Assembly: GCF_021401245.1 (NCBI RefSeq)
Contig: NZ_JACBFY010000002.1
Span: 124,001-188,000, forward strand
Length of the DNA stretch: 64,000 bases
Direction: 5' to 3'
From: Pseudacidovorax sp. NFM-22
Lineage (GTDB): Bacteria > Pseudomonadota > Gammaproteobacteria > Burkholderiales > Burkholderiaceae_C
Program-made: the position numbers and the translations under genes
Part shown: piece after piece, positions 27,948-34,860 of the stretch
How positions within the stretch are numbered: the first letter of the stretch is position 1
Layout of the letters: each line of letters starts with the position of its first letter
The notes under the pieces: generated by a model
Told to the model about the DNA's origin: nothing
Database searches by the model: none
The model's input: only the letters and a program-made list of their open reading frames with translations

Positions 27948-28103
27948 GGGGAGGTCTCCAGGAGGTGGGAGCAGCAGGCGTGCTGCCGAGGTGGACGATG
28001 CTAGGCGAGGCAGAATGAACGTTGCTTTCGTTTTTCTGCATTGATTGACTGTTTATTCCGTTACCTCAGGGGAGTGGATTAAACCTTCATTCGAGCATCG
28101 ATC

Positions 28104-28574
28104 ATGGAATTTTTGAACCTCGATGCCATTGACCGGCGTCTGCTGGAGGCCCTGCAGCGCGATGCCTCCCGCACCAACCAGCAGCTGGCGGCCGACCTGC
28201 ACCTGTCGCCCCCCACCTGTCTGCGGCGCGTGCAGCGCCTGCGCCAGTCGGGCCTGATTGCGCGCCAAGTGGCATTGCTGGACGCCGACCGCCTGGGCGC
28301 CACGCTCACGGCCATCGTGGAGATCTCGCTGGACCGGCAGGACGAGCAATCCCTGACCGCCTTCGAGGCGCGCGTTGCCCCGGACGAGGCGGTGCAGCAG
28401 TGCTACCGCGTCTCGCCCGGCCCGGATTTCGTGCTCATCGTCACCGTGCGCGACATGCCCGCCTACCAGGCGCTGGCACAGCGTCTGTTCACCAGCGATG
28501 CGAACGTGCGCAACGTGAAGGCCTTCTTCAGCGTGCGCCGGGCCAAGTTCGAGCCGCGGGTGCCGCTGGAATAG
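28104..28574 (+). CDS. Lrp/AsnC-family transcriptional regulator
   Basis: This 156-residue regulator has an AsnC-type helix-turn-helix (LDAIDRRLLEALQRDASRTNQQLAADLHLSPPTCLRRVQRL) at about 5-46. A RAM effector domain follows with CYRVSPGPDFVLIVTVRDMPAYQALAQRLF, where the G-P-D-F segment is the ligand-loop signature. It is divergent from glmS across an AT-rich 156-bp interval. Target and effector are unknown; members commonly sense an amino acid and control a divergent transporter or enzyme, so glmS control is possible but unproven. Confidence 0.88.
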   Translation: MEFLNLDAIDRRLLEALQRDASRTNQQLAADLHLSPPTCLRRVQRLRQSGLIARQVALLDADRLGATLTAIVEISLDRQDEQSLTAFEARVAPDEAVQQCYRVSPGPDFVLIVTVRDMPAYQALAQRLFTSDANVRNVKAFFSVRRAKFEPRVPLE

Positions 28575-28602
28575 GGCATGTCCGTTGCATTGGCGCGGCA
28601 AA

Positions 28603-28718
28603 CCCCTCTCCCCGCGCGCCAGGGGATTGGAGGAGAGGGGCGGATGCTTCGCCTCAGTCGAGCCGGGCGCCCGCATTGCGGCCCCCTCTCCCCCGCCCTC
28701 TCCCGCGAGGGGAGAGGG
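28603..28718. repeat. pair of CCCCTCTCC-type hairpins between the Lrp gene and glmU
   Basis: The first hairpin has perfect 9-bp arms CCCCTCTCC (28603-28611) and GGAGAGGGG (28632-28640). The second has arms CCCTCTCCC (28696-28704) and GGGAGAGGG (28710-28718) with a 5-base loop. They fill the interval between two convergent genes and are likely to act as a bidirectional terminator or mRNA-end stabiliser. Hairpins of this wording are common dispersed elements in GC-rich proteobacteria. Confidence 0.75.
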
Positions 28719-28732
28719 AGTCGGTCATGCCG

Positions 28733-30166
28733 TCAGGGCTTCTTCGCGCCCTTCACCGGCCGCTTCCAGTTCGCGAAGCTCACCTGCCGCGCCCGGGCCA
28801 CCGTCAACGCACCGGGCTCGGTGCTCTTGCCGATGGTCGAGCCGCCGCCGATGGTGCCGCCGGCACCGATCGTCACCGGCGCGATCAGCACGCAGTTGCT
28901 GCCCACGTGCACGTCGTCGCCGATCACCGTGCGGTGCTTGTTGGCGCCGTCGTAGTTGGCGGTGATGCTGCCGGCGCCGTAGTTGACGCGCTCGCCCACC
29001 GTGGCGTCGCCTAGGTAGGCCAGGTGGTTGGCCTTGGCGCCGTCGGCCAGGGTCGAGTTCTTCACCTCAACGAAGTTGCCGATGTGCACCTCGCGGCCCA
29101 GTTGCGCGCCGGGGCGCAGGCGGGCATAGGGGCCGATGAGCGCGCCCGCGCCCACGACCACGCCGGCCGCTTCGCCGGCGATGTGGGTGTAGGGATGGAT
29201 CACCGCACCGGCCTCGATGCGCGCATCCGAGATGACGCAGTGCGCGCCGATGCGCACGCCCTCGCCCAGGCTCACGCGGCCTTCGAAGATGCAGTTGATG
29301 TCGATCTCGACATCGGCGGCGCAGTCCAGCTCGCCACGCAGGTCGAAGCGCGCCGGGTCGGCCAGGCGCACGCCGGCGTCCATCAGGCGCTCGGCCTGGC
29401 GGCGCTGCCAGTCGCGCTCCAGCGCGGCCAGTTGCGCGGGGCTGTTGATGCCGGCCACCTGCAGCGCGTCGGTGGTCTTCTGCGCCACCACGGGCAGGCC
29501 CTCGGCCACGGCCATGCCGACCACGTCGGGCAGGTAGTACTCGCCCTGGGCGTTGTCGTTGGACAGCCGCGCCAGCCAGCCGGCCAGCGCGCGGGCTGGC
29601 GCCGCCATCACGCCCGAATAGATCTCGCGCACCTGGCGCTGGGCCTCGGTCGCATCCTTGTGCTCGACGATGGCCCGCACGCCGCCGCTCGTGTCGCGCA
29701 GCACTCGGCCATAGCCGGTGGGATCGGGCAGGTCGATGGTGAGCAAGGCCAGACGCTCGCCGCCGCTGGCCTCGACCAGGGCGCGCAGCGTGTCCTCGCC
29801 GATCAGGGGCACGTCGCCCGACAGCACCAGCACCACGCCGTCGCCGGCCAGCGCCGGCACGGCCTGCTGCACGGCGTGGCCCGTGCCCAGTTGCGGCGAC
29901 TGGCGCACGCAGCGCACGTCGGCGCCCAATTGCCAGGCGGGGATGGCGGCCTCGACCTCGTCTGCGCCGTGGCCGGTGACCACCACCACGCGCCGCGCGC
30001 CCAGGCCGGCGGCCGTACGCAGCACATGGGCAAGCAGCGGCCTGCCGGCCAATCGATGCAACACTTTAGGAAGGCGACTCTTCATGCGCGTGCCCTTGCC
30101 GGCGGCCATGACGACGACATCGACGGCGATCGAGGAAAGGCTGGACGTGGTGGGTGCAATGGTCAT
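28733..30166 (-). CDS. glmU: bifunctional UDP-GlcNAc pyrophosphorylase / glucosamine-1-phosphate acetyltransferase
   Basis: GlmU performs the last two steps to UDP-GlcNAc. This 477-residue protein has the N-terminal uridyltransferase motif VVVMAAGKGTRMKSRLPKVLH at about 17-37, and GDVPLIGEDT with the metal-binding Asp. The C-terminal left-handed beta-helix acetyltransferase has hexapeptide repeats and NFVEVKNSTLADGAKANHLAYLGDATVGERVNYGAG near residues 365-400. The N-terminus is about 13 residues longer than usual; a downstream ATG would delete the nucleotide-binding strand, so the ATG at 30166 was kept. It is a monocistronic minus-strand gene, unlinked to glmS by 1 kb. Confidence 0.97.
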   Translation of the reverse strand: MTIAPTTSSLSSIAVDVVVMAAGKGTRMKSRLPKVLHRLAGRPLLAHVLRTAAGLGARRVVVVTGHGADEVEAAIPAWQLGADVRCVRQSPQLGTGHAVQQAVPALAGDGVVLVLSGDVPLIGEDTLRALVEASGGERLALLTIDLPDPTGYGRVLRDTSGGVRAIVEHKDATEAQRQVREIYSGVMAAPARALAGWLARLSNDNAQGEYYLPDVVGMAVAEGLPVVAQKTTDALQVAGINSPAQLAALERDWQRRQAERLMDAGVRLADPARFDLRGELDCAADVEIDINCIFEGRVSLGEGVRIGAHCVISDARIEAGAVIHPYTHIAGEAAGVVVGAGALIGPYARLRPGAQLGREVHIGNFVEVKNSTLADGAKANHLAYLGDATVGERVNYGAGSITANYDGANKHRTVIGDDVHVGSNCVLIAPVTIGAGGTIGGGSTIGKSTEPGALTVARARQVSFANWKRPVKGAKKP

Positions 30167-30251
30167 GGTCGGTGCTGCTGCGGCAGCGAGCGAAGGAGCG
30201 GAAGGCGGCCTGCAACGAGGGCCGCGTAGCGGCGCCGGAGGCCTGCGAAAA

Positions 30252-31103
30252 GTGGCGCGGATTATCGGCGCGCTGCTGCTGGCTTTCGTGCTCGGCGGCT
30301 GCAGCGCGGTGCGCCTGGCCTACAACAACCTGCCCGAGATCAGCTACTGGTGGCTGGACGGCTACCTGGACTTCGACGGCGCCCAGAGCCTGCAGGTGAA
30401 GGCGGCCCTGGCCGGGTTGCAGGAGTGGCACCGCCGCGAGGAACTGCCCCGCTTCGTCGCCCTGGCCGCTCAGGCCCGGGACCTGGCACGCGGCGACATC
30501 ACGGCCGCGCAGGTCTGCGCCATGTCGGAGGCCGTACAGGCGCGCCTGCTGGCGCTGGCCATGCGCGCCGAGCCCGAGGCGACCACGCTGGCCCAGAGCC
30601 TGTCGCCCGCCCAGTTGCAGGTGCTGGAGCGCAAGTTCACCCGCATCAACGGCGAGTTCCGCCGCGAGTGGCTGCGCCTGCTGCCGGCCGAGGTGCAGGA
30701 CAAGCGCTACGACACCTTCCTGGACCGCTACGAGGACTTCTACGGCCCCTTGGACTCGCGCCAGCGTGAACTGCTGCGGCAGGCGGTGCGCCAATCGGCC
30801 TTCAGCCTCCAGAAGCTGGACAACGTGCGCCGTGCGCGCCAAGCCGAAGTGATGGCGTTGCTGCGAGGTCTGCAACAGCAGCCCGGCCTGCCGGCCGCCG
30901 AGGCGCAGCAACGCGTGCATGCGCTGGTGATGCGCGTCTTCGAGCCGCCCCCGGGCGAATGGCGCACGCAGCAGGACGCGCTGACGCAGGAAGGCTGCCG
31001 CAACACCGCCCAGCTCCACGCGGCGATGAGCCCCGCGCAACGCGAACGGGCGGCGCAGCGCATCGAAAGCTACCGCCAGGACCTCATCGCGCTCACGCCT
31101 TGA
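30252..31103 (+). CDS. DUF6279-family lipoprotein
   Basis: From GTG at 30252 this is a 283-residue lipoprotein: MARIIGALLLAFVLGGC gives a short signal ending in the lipobox LGGC. In-frame ATGs at 30159 and 30165 would put about 30 extra residues ahead of the signal, so the GTG was preferred despite a weak ribosome-binding site. The mature part is helical and charged, beginning SAVRLAYNNLPEISYWWLDGYLDFD, the family signature, followed by long amphipathic helices rich in Arg, Glu and Gln. It is probably anchored in the outer membrane facing the periplasm. Function of the family is unknown. Confidence 0.75.
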   Translation: MARIIGALLLAFVLGGCSAVRLAYNNLPEISYWWLDGYLDFDGAQSLQVKAALAGLQEWHRREELPRFVALAAQARDLARGDITAAQVCAMSEAVQARLLALAMRAEPEATTLAQSLSPAQLQVLERKFTRINGEFRREWLRLLPAEVQDKRYDTFLDRYEDFYGPLDSRQRELLRQAVRQSAFSLQKLDNVRRARQAEVMALLRGLQQQPGLPAAEAQQRVHALVMRVFEPPPGEWRTQQDALTQEGCRNTAQLHAAMSPAQRERAAQRIESYRQDLIALTP

Positions 31104-31167
31104 GGCTGCAGCGGGCTGCACAGCGTGTCAGTTTTCCACGGCAGTGACGCACCGCCCACACGGCTAT

Positions 31168-31272
31168 GAGACTGGCGCCGCCACCCCGATCAAAGGGCCG
31201 CGGAGCAGGCCACGCCAGTGCACCCGCGGAACGGGCTTCGCCCGGCCGCCGGGTGCGCCCCTTGAGGGGGAT
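31168..31272. repeat. dispersed intergenic repeat, copy B
   Basis: This copy has the same block order as copy A in the 7.7 kb gap: GAGACTGGCGCC, then GCGGAGCAGGCCACGCCAGTG, a GGGCTTCGCCC hairpin core and GGGTGCGCCCCTTGAGGGGG. It lies between the convergent DUF6279 lipoprotein and the Crp/Fnr gene. The rest of the 211-bp gap holds nothing else recognisable. Confidence 0.78.
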
Positions 31273-31314
31273 GGGACTTCCACACGCAGTGAGGAAGTCC
31301 AAACGGGGTGAGCT

Positions 31315-32064
31315 TTAAAGCAACGGGACCGGCCGCATCGGCCGCTCGAAGTAGTCGCCCAGCGCCGCCAGCGCGTGGGGCTCCAGGATCTCCAGCCAGC
31401 CACCTTCCAGCCGGTGCAGGCCCAGGCGCTGCAGCTTGCGCAGCGTCTTGTTGGTGTGCACCAGCGACAGGCCGAGCGCATCGGCGATGTGCTGCTGCTG
31501 GAACGGGAACTCCACCTTGTCGCCTTCCGTCATGCCCAGGTGCTGGGCACGGCGGTACAGATGCATCAACAGCATCGCGACGCGCTCAGCCGCCGTGCGG
31601 CGGCCGGTGGTGACGAGGTTGTCGTCCACCATCTTCTCCTCGCGCGCGGCCAGCCAGGTGATGTCGTAGCCCAGCTTGGGATGCTGCAGAAAGAAGTCCC
31701 ACAGCCGGTCACGGGGAAAGGTGCACAGCACCACGTCCGAGGCGGCCTCCACCCCATGGGTGCGGCCATCGGCAAACTCGTCCTGCAGGCCGAGCAGGTC
31801 GCCCGGCAAGAGGAAGTTCAGGATCTGCCGCCGCCCATCGCCGAGCGTCTTGTAGCGGAAGGCCCAGCCGGAGTAGAGCGTGTAGAGCTGGTCGCTGCGC
31901 AGGTGCTCGGCAATGATGCGTTCGCCAGCGGCAGCGCGGCGGCTTCCGGTCCGCCATTCGGCGACGGCGTGGCGCTCGGGCTCGGAAAGGGCAAGAAAGG
32001 CGGGAAGGCTGCGCAGGCGGCATTCGCTGCACGGATGGCCACAGGCCGAATGGGACACCGACAT
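31315..32064 (-). CDS. Crp/Fnr-family transcriptional regulator with N-terminal cysteine cluster
   Basis: This 249-residue regulator begins MSVSHSACGHPCSECRLRSLPAF: Cys8, Cys12 and Cys15 form C-x3-C-x2-C, reminiscent of the Fe-S cysteines of FNR though with different spacing. A cyclic-nucleotide-like jelly roll follows (LYSGWAFRYKTLGDGRRQILNFLLPGDLLGL at about 58-88) with one further Cys in VVLCTFPRDR. The C-terminal HTH reads QQQHIADALGLSLVHTNKTLRKLQRLG. The start at 32064 was preferred to an upstream ATG whose residues overlap the divergent promoter. It is divergent from a BLUF photoreceptor gene, suggesting joint control of light and redox responses. Whether the cysteines bind a cluster is not shown. 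Confidence 0.87.
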   Translation of the reverse strand: MSVSHSACGHPCSECRLRSLPAFLALSEPERHAVAEWRTGSRRAAAGERIIAEHLRSDQLYTLYSGWAFRYKTLGDGRRQILNFLLPGDLLGLQDEFADGRTHGVEAASDVVLCTFPRDRLWDFFLQHPKLGYDITWLAAREEKMVDDNLVTTGRRTAAERVAMLLMHLYRRAQHLGMTEGDKVEFPFQQQHIADALGLSLVHTNKTLRKLQRLGLHRLEGGWLEILEPHALAALGDYFERPMRPVPLL

Positions 32065-32078
32065 CGGGCAGATGCAAG

Positions 32079-32135
32079 GGTTGGAGGTCGCCCAATATAG
32101 ACAGTCGCCCTGTGTCTTTTGACATTCGTCCAACC
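32079..32135. promoter_or_regulatory. nested inverted repeats and -10 between the Crp/Fnr and BLUF genes
   Basis: GGTTGGA (32079-32085) and TCCAACC (32129-32135) form perfect outer arms, and AGACA (32099-32103) and TGTCT (32113-32117) form inner arms; their centres agree within one base. On the minus strand TATATT (32094-32099) is a good -10 for the regulator gene. The arrangement fits autoregulatory binding controlling both divergent genes. No consensus FNR or CRP half-sites were found. Confidence 0.4.
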
Positions 32136-32172
32136 CCGCTGGACGTCGGCCGGCGCCCTAAAGTGGGTGGCG

Positions 32173-32580
32173 ATGCCTGCTGACGCCCACAGCCTTTACG
32201 AGTTCTTCTACACCAGCCAACTCGATCCCCAGACCTCCCCCACCGTGGTGGGACAGATCCTGTCGACGGCCCGGCCGCACAACGCGCGGATGGGCGTGAG
32301 CGGATTGCTGGTCTTCGATGGCCTGCGCTTCTTCCAGCACCTCGAAGGCCCACGCGCGGCGCTCGAGCCGTTGATGGGCCGCATCGTCGGCGACATTCGT
32401 CACCAGGACGTGCGCATCCTGCACGAAGGCGTGCTGCTGCAACGGCGCTACCACCGCTTCGACATGGGCTATGCGCAGACCGACGACCTCGATGCGCTTG
32501 CTGCATTGATCAGCCTCTCAGGCGTCCCGGCGGTGGAGCGCTTCCTGCACATGCGCGCCGGCTTCGACATTCAAGCCTGA
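32173..32580 (+). CDS. BLUF-domain blue-light photoreceptor
   Basis: The 135-residue single-domain BLUF protein binds FAD. Conserved Tyr13 (EFFYTSQ), Asn37 (RPHNARMGVSG) and Gln55 (FFQHLEG), which form the photoactive hydrogen-bond network, are present, as is the Met in FDMGY. The nearby Trp of many BLUF proteins is replaced by Phe (HRFDMG). No effector domain is fused, so signalling is by protein-protein contact, like short BLUF proteins. The start at 32173 gives MPADAHSLYEFFY; the frame is open upstream to 32119 but the added residues are not BLUF-like. It is divergent from the Crp/Fnr regulator and a partner relationship is possible. Confidence 0.9.
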   Translation: MPADAHSLYEFFYTSQLDPQTSPTVVGQILSTARPHNARMGVSGLLVFDGLRFFQHLEGPRAALEPLMGRIVGDIRHQDVRILHEGVLLQRRYHRFDMGYAQTDDLDALAALISLSGVPAVERFLHMRAGFDIQA

Positions 32581-32585
32581 GAGCG

Positions 32586-32680
32586 CGCCGCAGGCCACGC
32601 GGGAACATCCGCGGAACCGGCTTCGCCGGGCCGCAGGATGTGCCCCCTGAAAGGGGGTGGGCGGCGCGCGAAGCGCAGAG
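32586..32680. repeat. dispersed intergenic repeat, copy C
   Basis: This is a shorter or more diverged copy: GCAGGCCACGCGGGAACATCC, then GGAACCGGCTTCGCCGGGCC, then ATGTGCCCCCTGAAAGGGGGTG with a perfect CCCCCT/AGGGGG stem. It fills the gap between the convergent BLUF and DUF2917 genes. The hairpins could serve as a bidirectional terminator. Confidence 0.75.
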
Positions 32681-32688
32681 CCTGGGGG

Positions 32689-33003
32689 TTAGTCTTGATC
32701 CCAGGTGTAGGTCGCGCCGAAGCCGTCCCAGGGCTCCATCACGATGCGCTGGCCGGCCTCGACCACCAGCGATTCGCCGGGACCGACGACCAGGTCTTCG
32801 CTGCCCCATTGGGCCGTGGCATCGCGGGTGACCCACACGCGGCCCTGCCGCAGCCGCAGCACGCTGCGGCTCTGTGCCCGCAGGCTGATGGCCTGCCCCG
32901 CCTTGAGCTGCCAGGCGCCGCGTCGCACGGCCGGCGGAATCGCGGCGGCGGGCGCGGCGATCAGAGCTTCGCGGGTCGTGGGGCTCAGGGTGGCGGCGGT
33001 CAT
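32689..33003 (-). CDS. DUF2917-domain protein
   Basis: This 104-residue protein contains the small beta-rich DUF2917 domain: WQLKAGQAISLRAQSRSVLRLRQGRVWVTRDATAQWGSEDLVVGPGESLVVEAGQRIVMEPWD. The fold resembles a half cupin but no metal His cluster is present. Function is unknown. It is divergent from a LysR regulator, a pairing I recall from related genomes. The start at 33003 was taken, since an in-frame ATG upstream adds Arg/Thr-rich residues unlike the family. Confidence 0.75.
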   Translation of the reverse strand: MTAATLSPTTREALIAAPAAAIPPAVRRGAWQLKAGQAISLRAQSRSVLRLRQGRVWVTRDATAQWGSEDLVVGPGESLVVEAGQRIVMEPWDGFGATYTWDQD

Positions 33004-33162
33004 GGCGGTTCTCCTCGTCGCGCAGCGTGTCGCCCATTGCGCCACGTCTGCGTCGGGAACCGATCATCCGCAGCAAGGCGCGGCCGGTCCAATGAAAACG
33101 CGCTAGGCTACTGATGCCGGCGACGCATCAATCGCCATTGGCTCATCCGGCTCGTCCCCCCC

Positions 33163-34146
33163 ATGCAGCACTCCCAGACCCACCTGCGCACCCGGCCCAT
33201 CGGCGCCGGCTACCTGCGCGCCTTCGAGGCCGTGGCCCGGCACCTGAACTTCCGCGCCGCAGCCGAGGAGATGGCGCTGACCCAGTCCGCGGTCAGCCGC
33301 CAGATCCAGTCGCTGGAGGAGGAAGTGGGCGTGCCGCTCTTCCTGCGCCACACCCGGGCCGTGGAGCTGACCAGTGCGGGGGCGCAGCTGCTGCTGGCCA
33401 CGCAGCAGGCGCTGCCGCGCATCGACGGCGCGGTGCGGCTCATCCGCCAGAGCGCCGGCCGCAAGAGCGTGGCGCTGACCACTTTCGCCTCTTTCGCATC
33501 GATGTGGCTGATCCCGCGGCTGGAGGCCTTCCAGCAGGAGCATCCGGACATCGACATCCGCATCGATGCCAGCGACGTGGCGGTGGACCTGGAGCTGGTC
33601 GACATCGACATGGCGCTGCGCTACGGCCCCGCCGAGGCCATGCCGGCGGGCGCGGTGCGCCTCTTCGGCGAGACGCTGATGCCAGTGGCCAGCCCCTGGC
33701 TCATCAAGAGCAGCCCGGCCATCCGCGAGCCGGCCGACATCGCCCGCTTCACGCTGATCGAGGCCGGCGACGCACATCGCTCGCACCTGGAGTGGCTGAC
33801 CTGGCGCCGCTGGTTCGAGACCAACGGCCTGGCCCGCACCCAGCCGCGGCGCTGGCTGTACTTCAACTATGCCTACCAGATGGTGCAGGCCGCCCTGTCG
33901 GGCCAGGGCGTGGTGCTGGCGCGCAGCCCGCTCATCGCGGAGAGCCTGGCCAGCGGTGACCTGGTGGAGGTGCTGCCGCGCCAGCGCATGGATTCGCCCA
34001 TGGCGTACTGGCTGCTGGTGGCACCGCGCAGCACCGCGCGGCCGGAGATCCGCGCCTTCTGCGACTGGCTGCGCGGGCAGGCCGCGATCACGCGCAAGAC
34101 CATCGGCGACGGGCCGGACCCGGACACGCTCACGGAACTGGACTGA
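33163..34146 (+). CDS. LysR-family transcriptional regulator (GcvA-like)
   Basis: This 327-residue LysR has the winged helix LRAFEAVARHLNFRAAAEEMALTQSAVSRQIQSLEEEVGVPLF at about 18-60 with RAVELTSAG following, typical of the GcvA branch. The effector domain begins SVALTTFASFASMWLIPRL, another GcvA-like phrase. It is divergent from the DUF2917 gene across 159 bp and may control it. The C-terminus ends in a short Asp/Thr-rich tail. Confidence 0.88.
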   Translation: MQHSQTHLRTRPIGAGYLRAFEAVARHLNFRAAAEEMALTQSAVSRQIQSLEEEVGVPLFLRHTRAVELTSAGAQLLLATQQALPRIDGAVRLIRQSAGRKSVALTTFASFASMWLIPRLEAFQQEHPDIDIRIDASDVAVDLELVDIDMALRYGPAEAMPAGAVRLFGETLMPVASPWLIKSSPAIREPADIARFTLIEAGDAHRSHLEWLTWRRWFETNGLARTQPRRWLYFNYAYQMVQAALSGQGVVLARSPLIAESLASGDLVEVLPRQRMDSPMAYWLLVAPRSTARPEIRAFCDWLRGQAAITRKTIGDGPDPDTLTELD

Positions 34147-34233
34147 ACACCGGCCGCGCGGCACGTCTGCGCGGTCGGCGACATCGCCCGTCCAGCGAAA
34201 CCGAGGCGCCCCTACGCCCCCCCGGGCGGACGG

Positions 34234-34851
34234 TCAGCCGACCGGCCAGACCACGCCGTTGTCGTTGAGGATCGCGTCCAGCGGCACGTCGTGCGCCTCG
34301 GGCTCGAAGTCGTCGACGAAGCCGTTGGCAAAGCCCAGGCCCACGGTGAAGGGCCGCGGCTCCAGCGCCGCCAGCGTGCGGTCGTAGAAGCCGCCGCCAT
34401 AGCCCAGCCGATAGCCACCGGCGCTGTAGCCCAGGCAGGGCACGAACAGCAGCGTGGGCACGATCAGCTCGGTGTCCTTGGGCTTGGGGATGTCGTAGGC
34501 GTCGTTCTCCATCGGGCAGCCCGGGTACCAGACATGGAAGGTGAGCGTCTTGGTCTCGCGGTCCACCACCGGCAGGCCGATGCGGCGGCGCTGGGGCTCC
34601 TCCATCAGCTCGCCGTCCTCCTTCCAGCGGTGCAGCGCCGGCAGGGGATCGAACTCGCCCTTGATGGGCCAGTAGGCGCCGATCACCGTGTCGGGCCGGC
34701 CCACCAGCCAGAAGCGCATCACGCGCTGCAGCAGGTCGGCGCGCTGTAGGCGGTCGGGCATCGCCAGGCGTTGCTCGATGAGCGCCGCGCGGACCTGGGA
34801 CTTGAGAAAGGCCGCCGTGCCCGCGCGTTCTTCACCGTGTGCTTTGTCCAT
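34234..34851 (-). CDS. 5-formyltetrahydrofolate cyclo-ligase family protein
   Basis: This 205-residue protein matches the MTHFS/YgfA family, which uses ATP to convert 5-formyl-THF to 5,10-methenyl-THF. YWPIKGEFDPLPALHRW at about 65-82 and the C-terminal VPCLGYSAGGYRLGYGGGFYDRTLA, the nucleotide-binding glycine motif, are clear. The start at 34851 (MDKAHGEER) was preferred over a TTG 21 bp upstream. It faces the lytic transglycosylase gene with only 9 bp between start codons, so the two promoters must lie inside each other's coding regions or leaders. Confidence 0.92.
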   Translation of the reverse strand: MDKAHGEERAGTAAFLKSQVRAALIEQRLAMPDRLQRADLLQRVMRFWLVGRPDTVIGAYWPIKGEFDPLPALHRWKEDGELMEEPQRRRIGLPVVDRETKTLTFHVWYPGCPMENDAYDIPKPKDTELIVPTLLFVPCLGYSAGGYRLGYGGGFYDRTLAALEPRPFTVGLGFANGFVDDFEPEAHDVPLDAILNDNGVVWPVG

Positions 34852-34860
34852 AATCCTTCG

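Noticed and set aside
27948-28103. Possible glmS ribozyme or riboswitch upstream of glmS
   Set aside because: No catalytic core or glucosamine-6-phosphate pocket sequence is seen, and the class is typical of Gram-positive bacteria.
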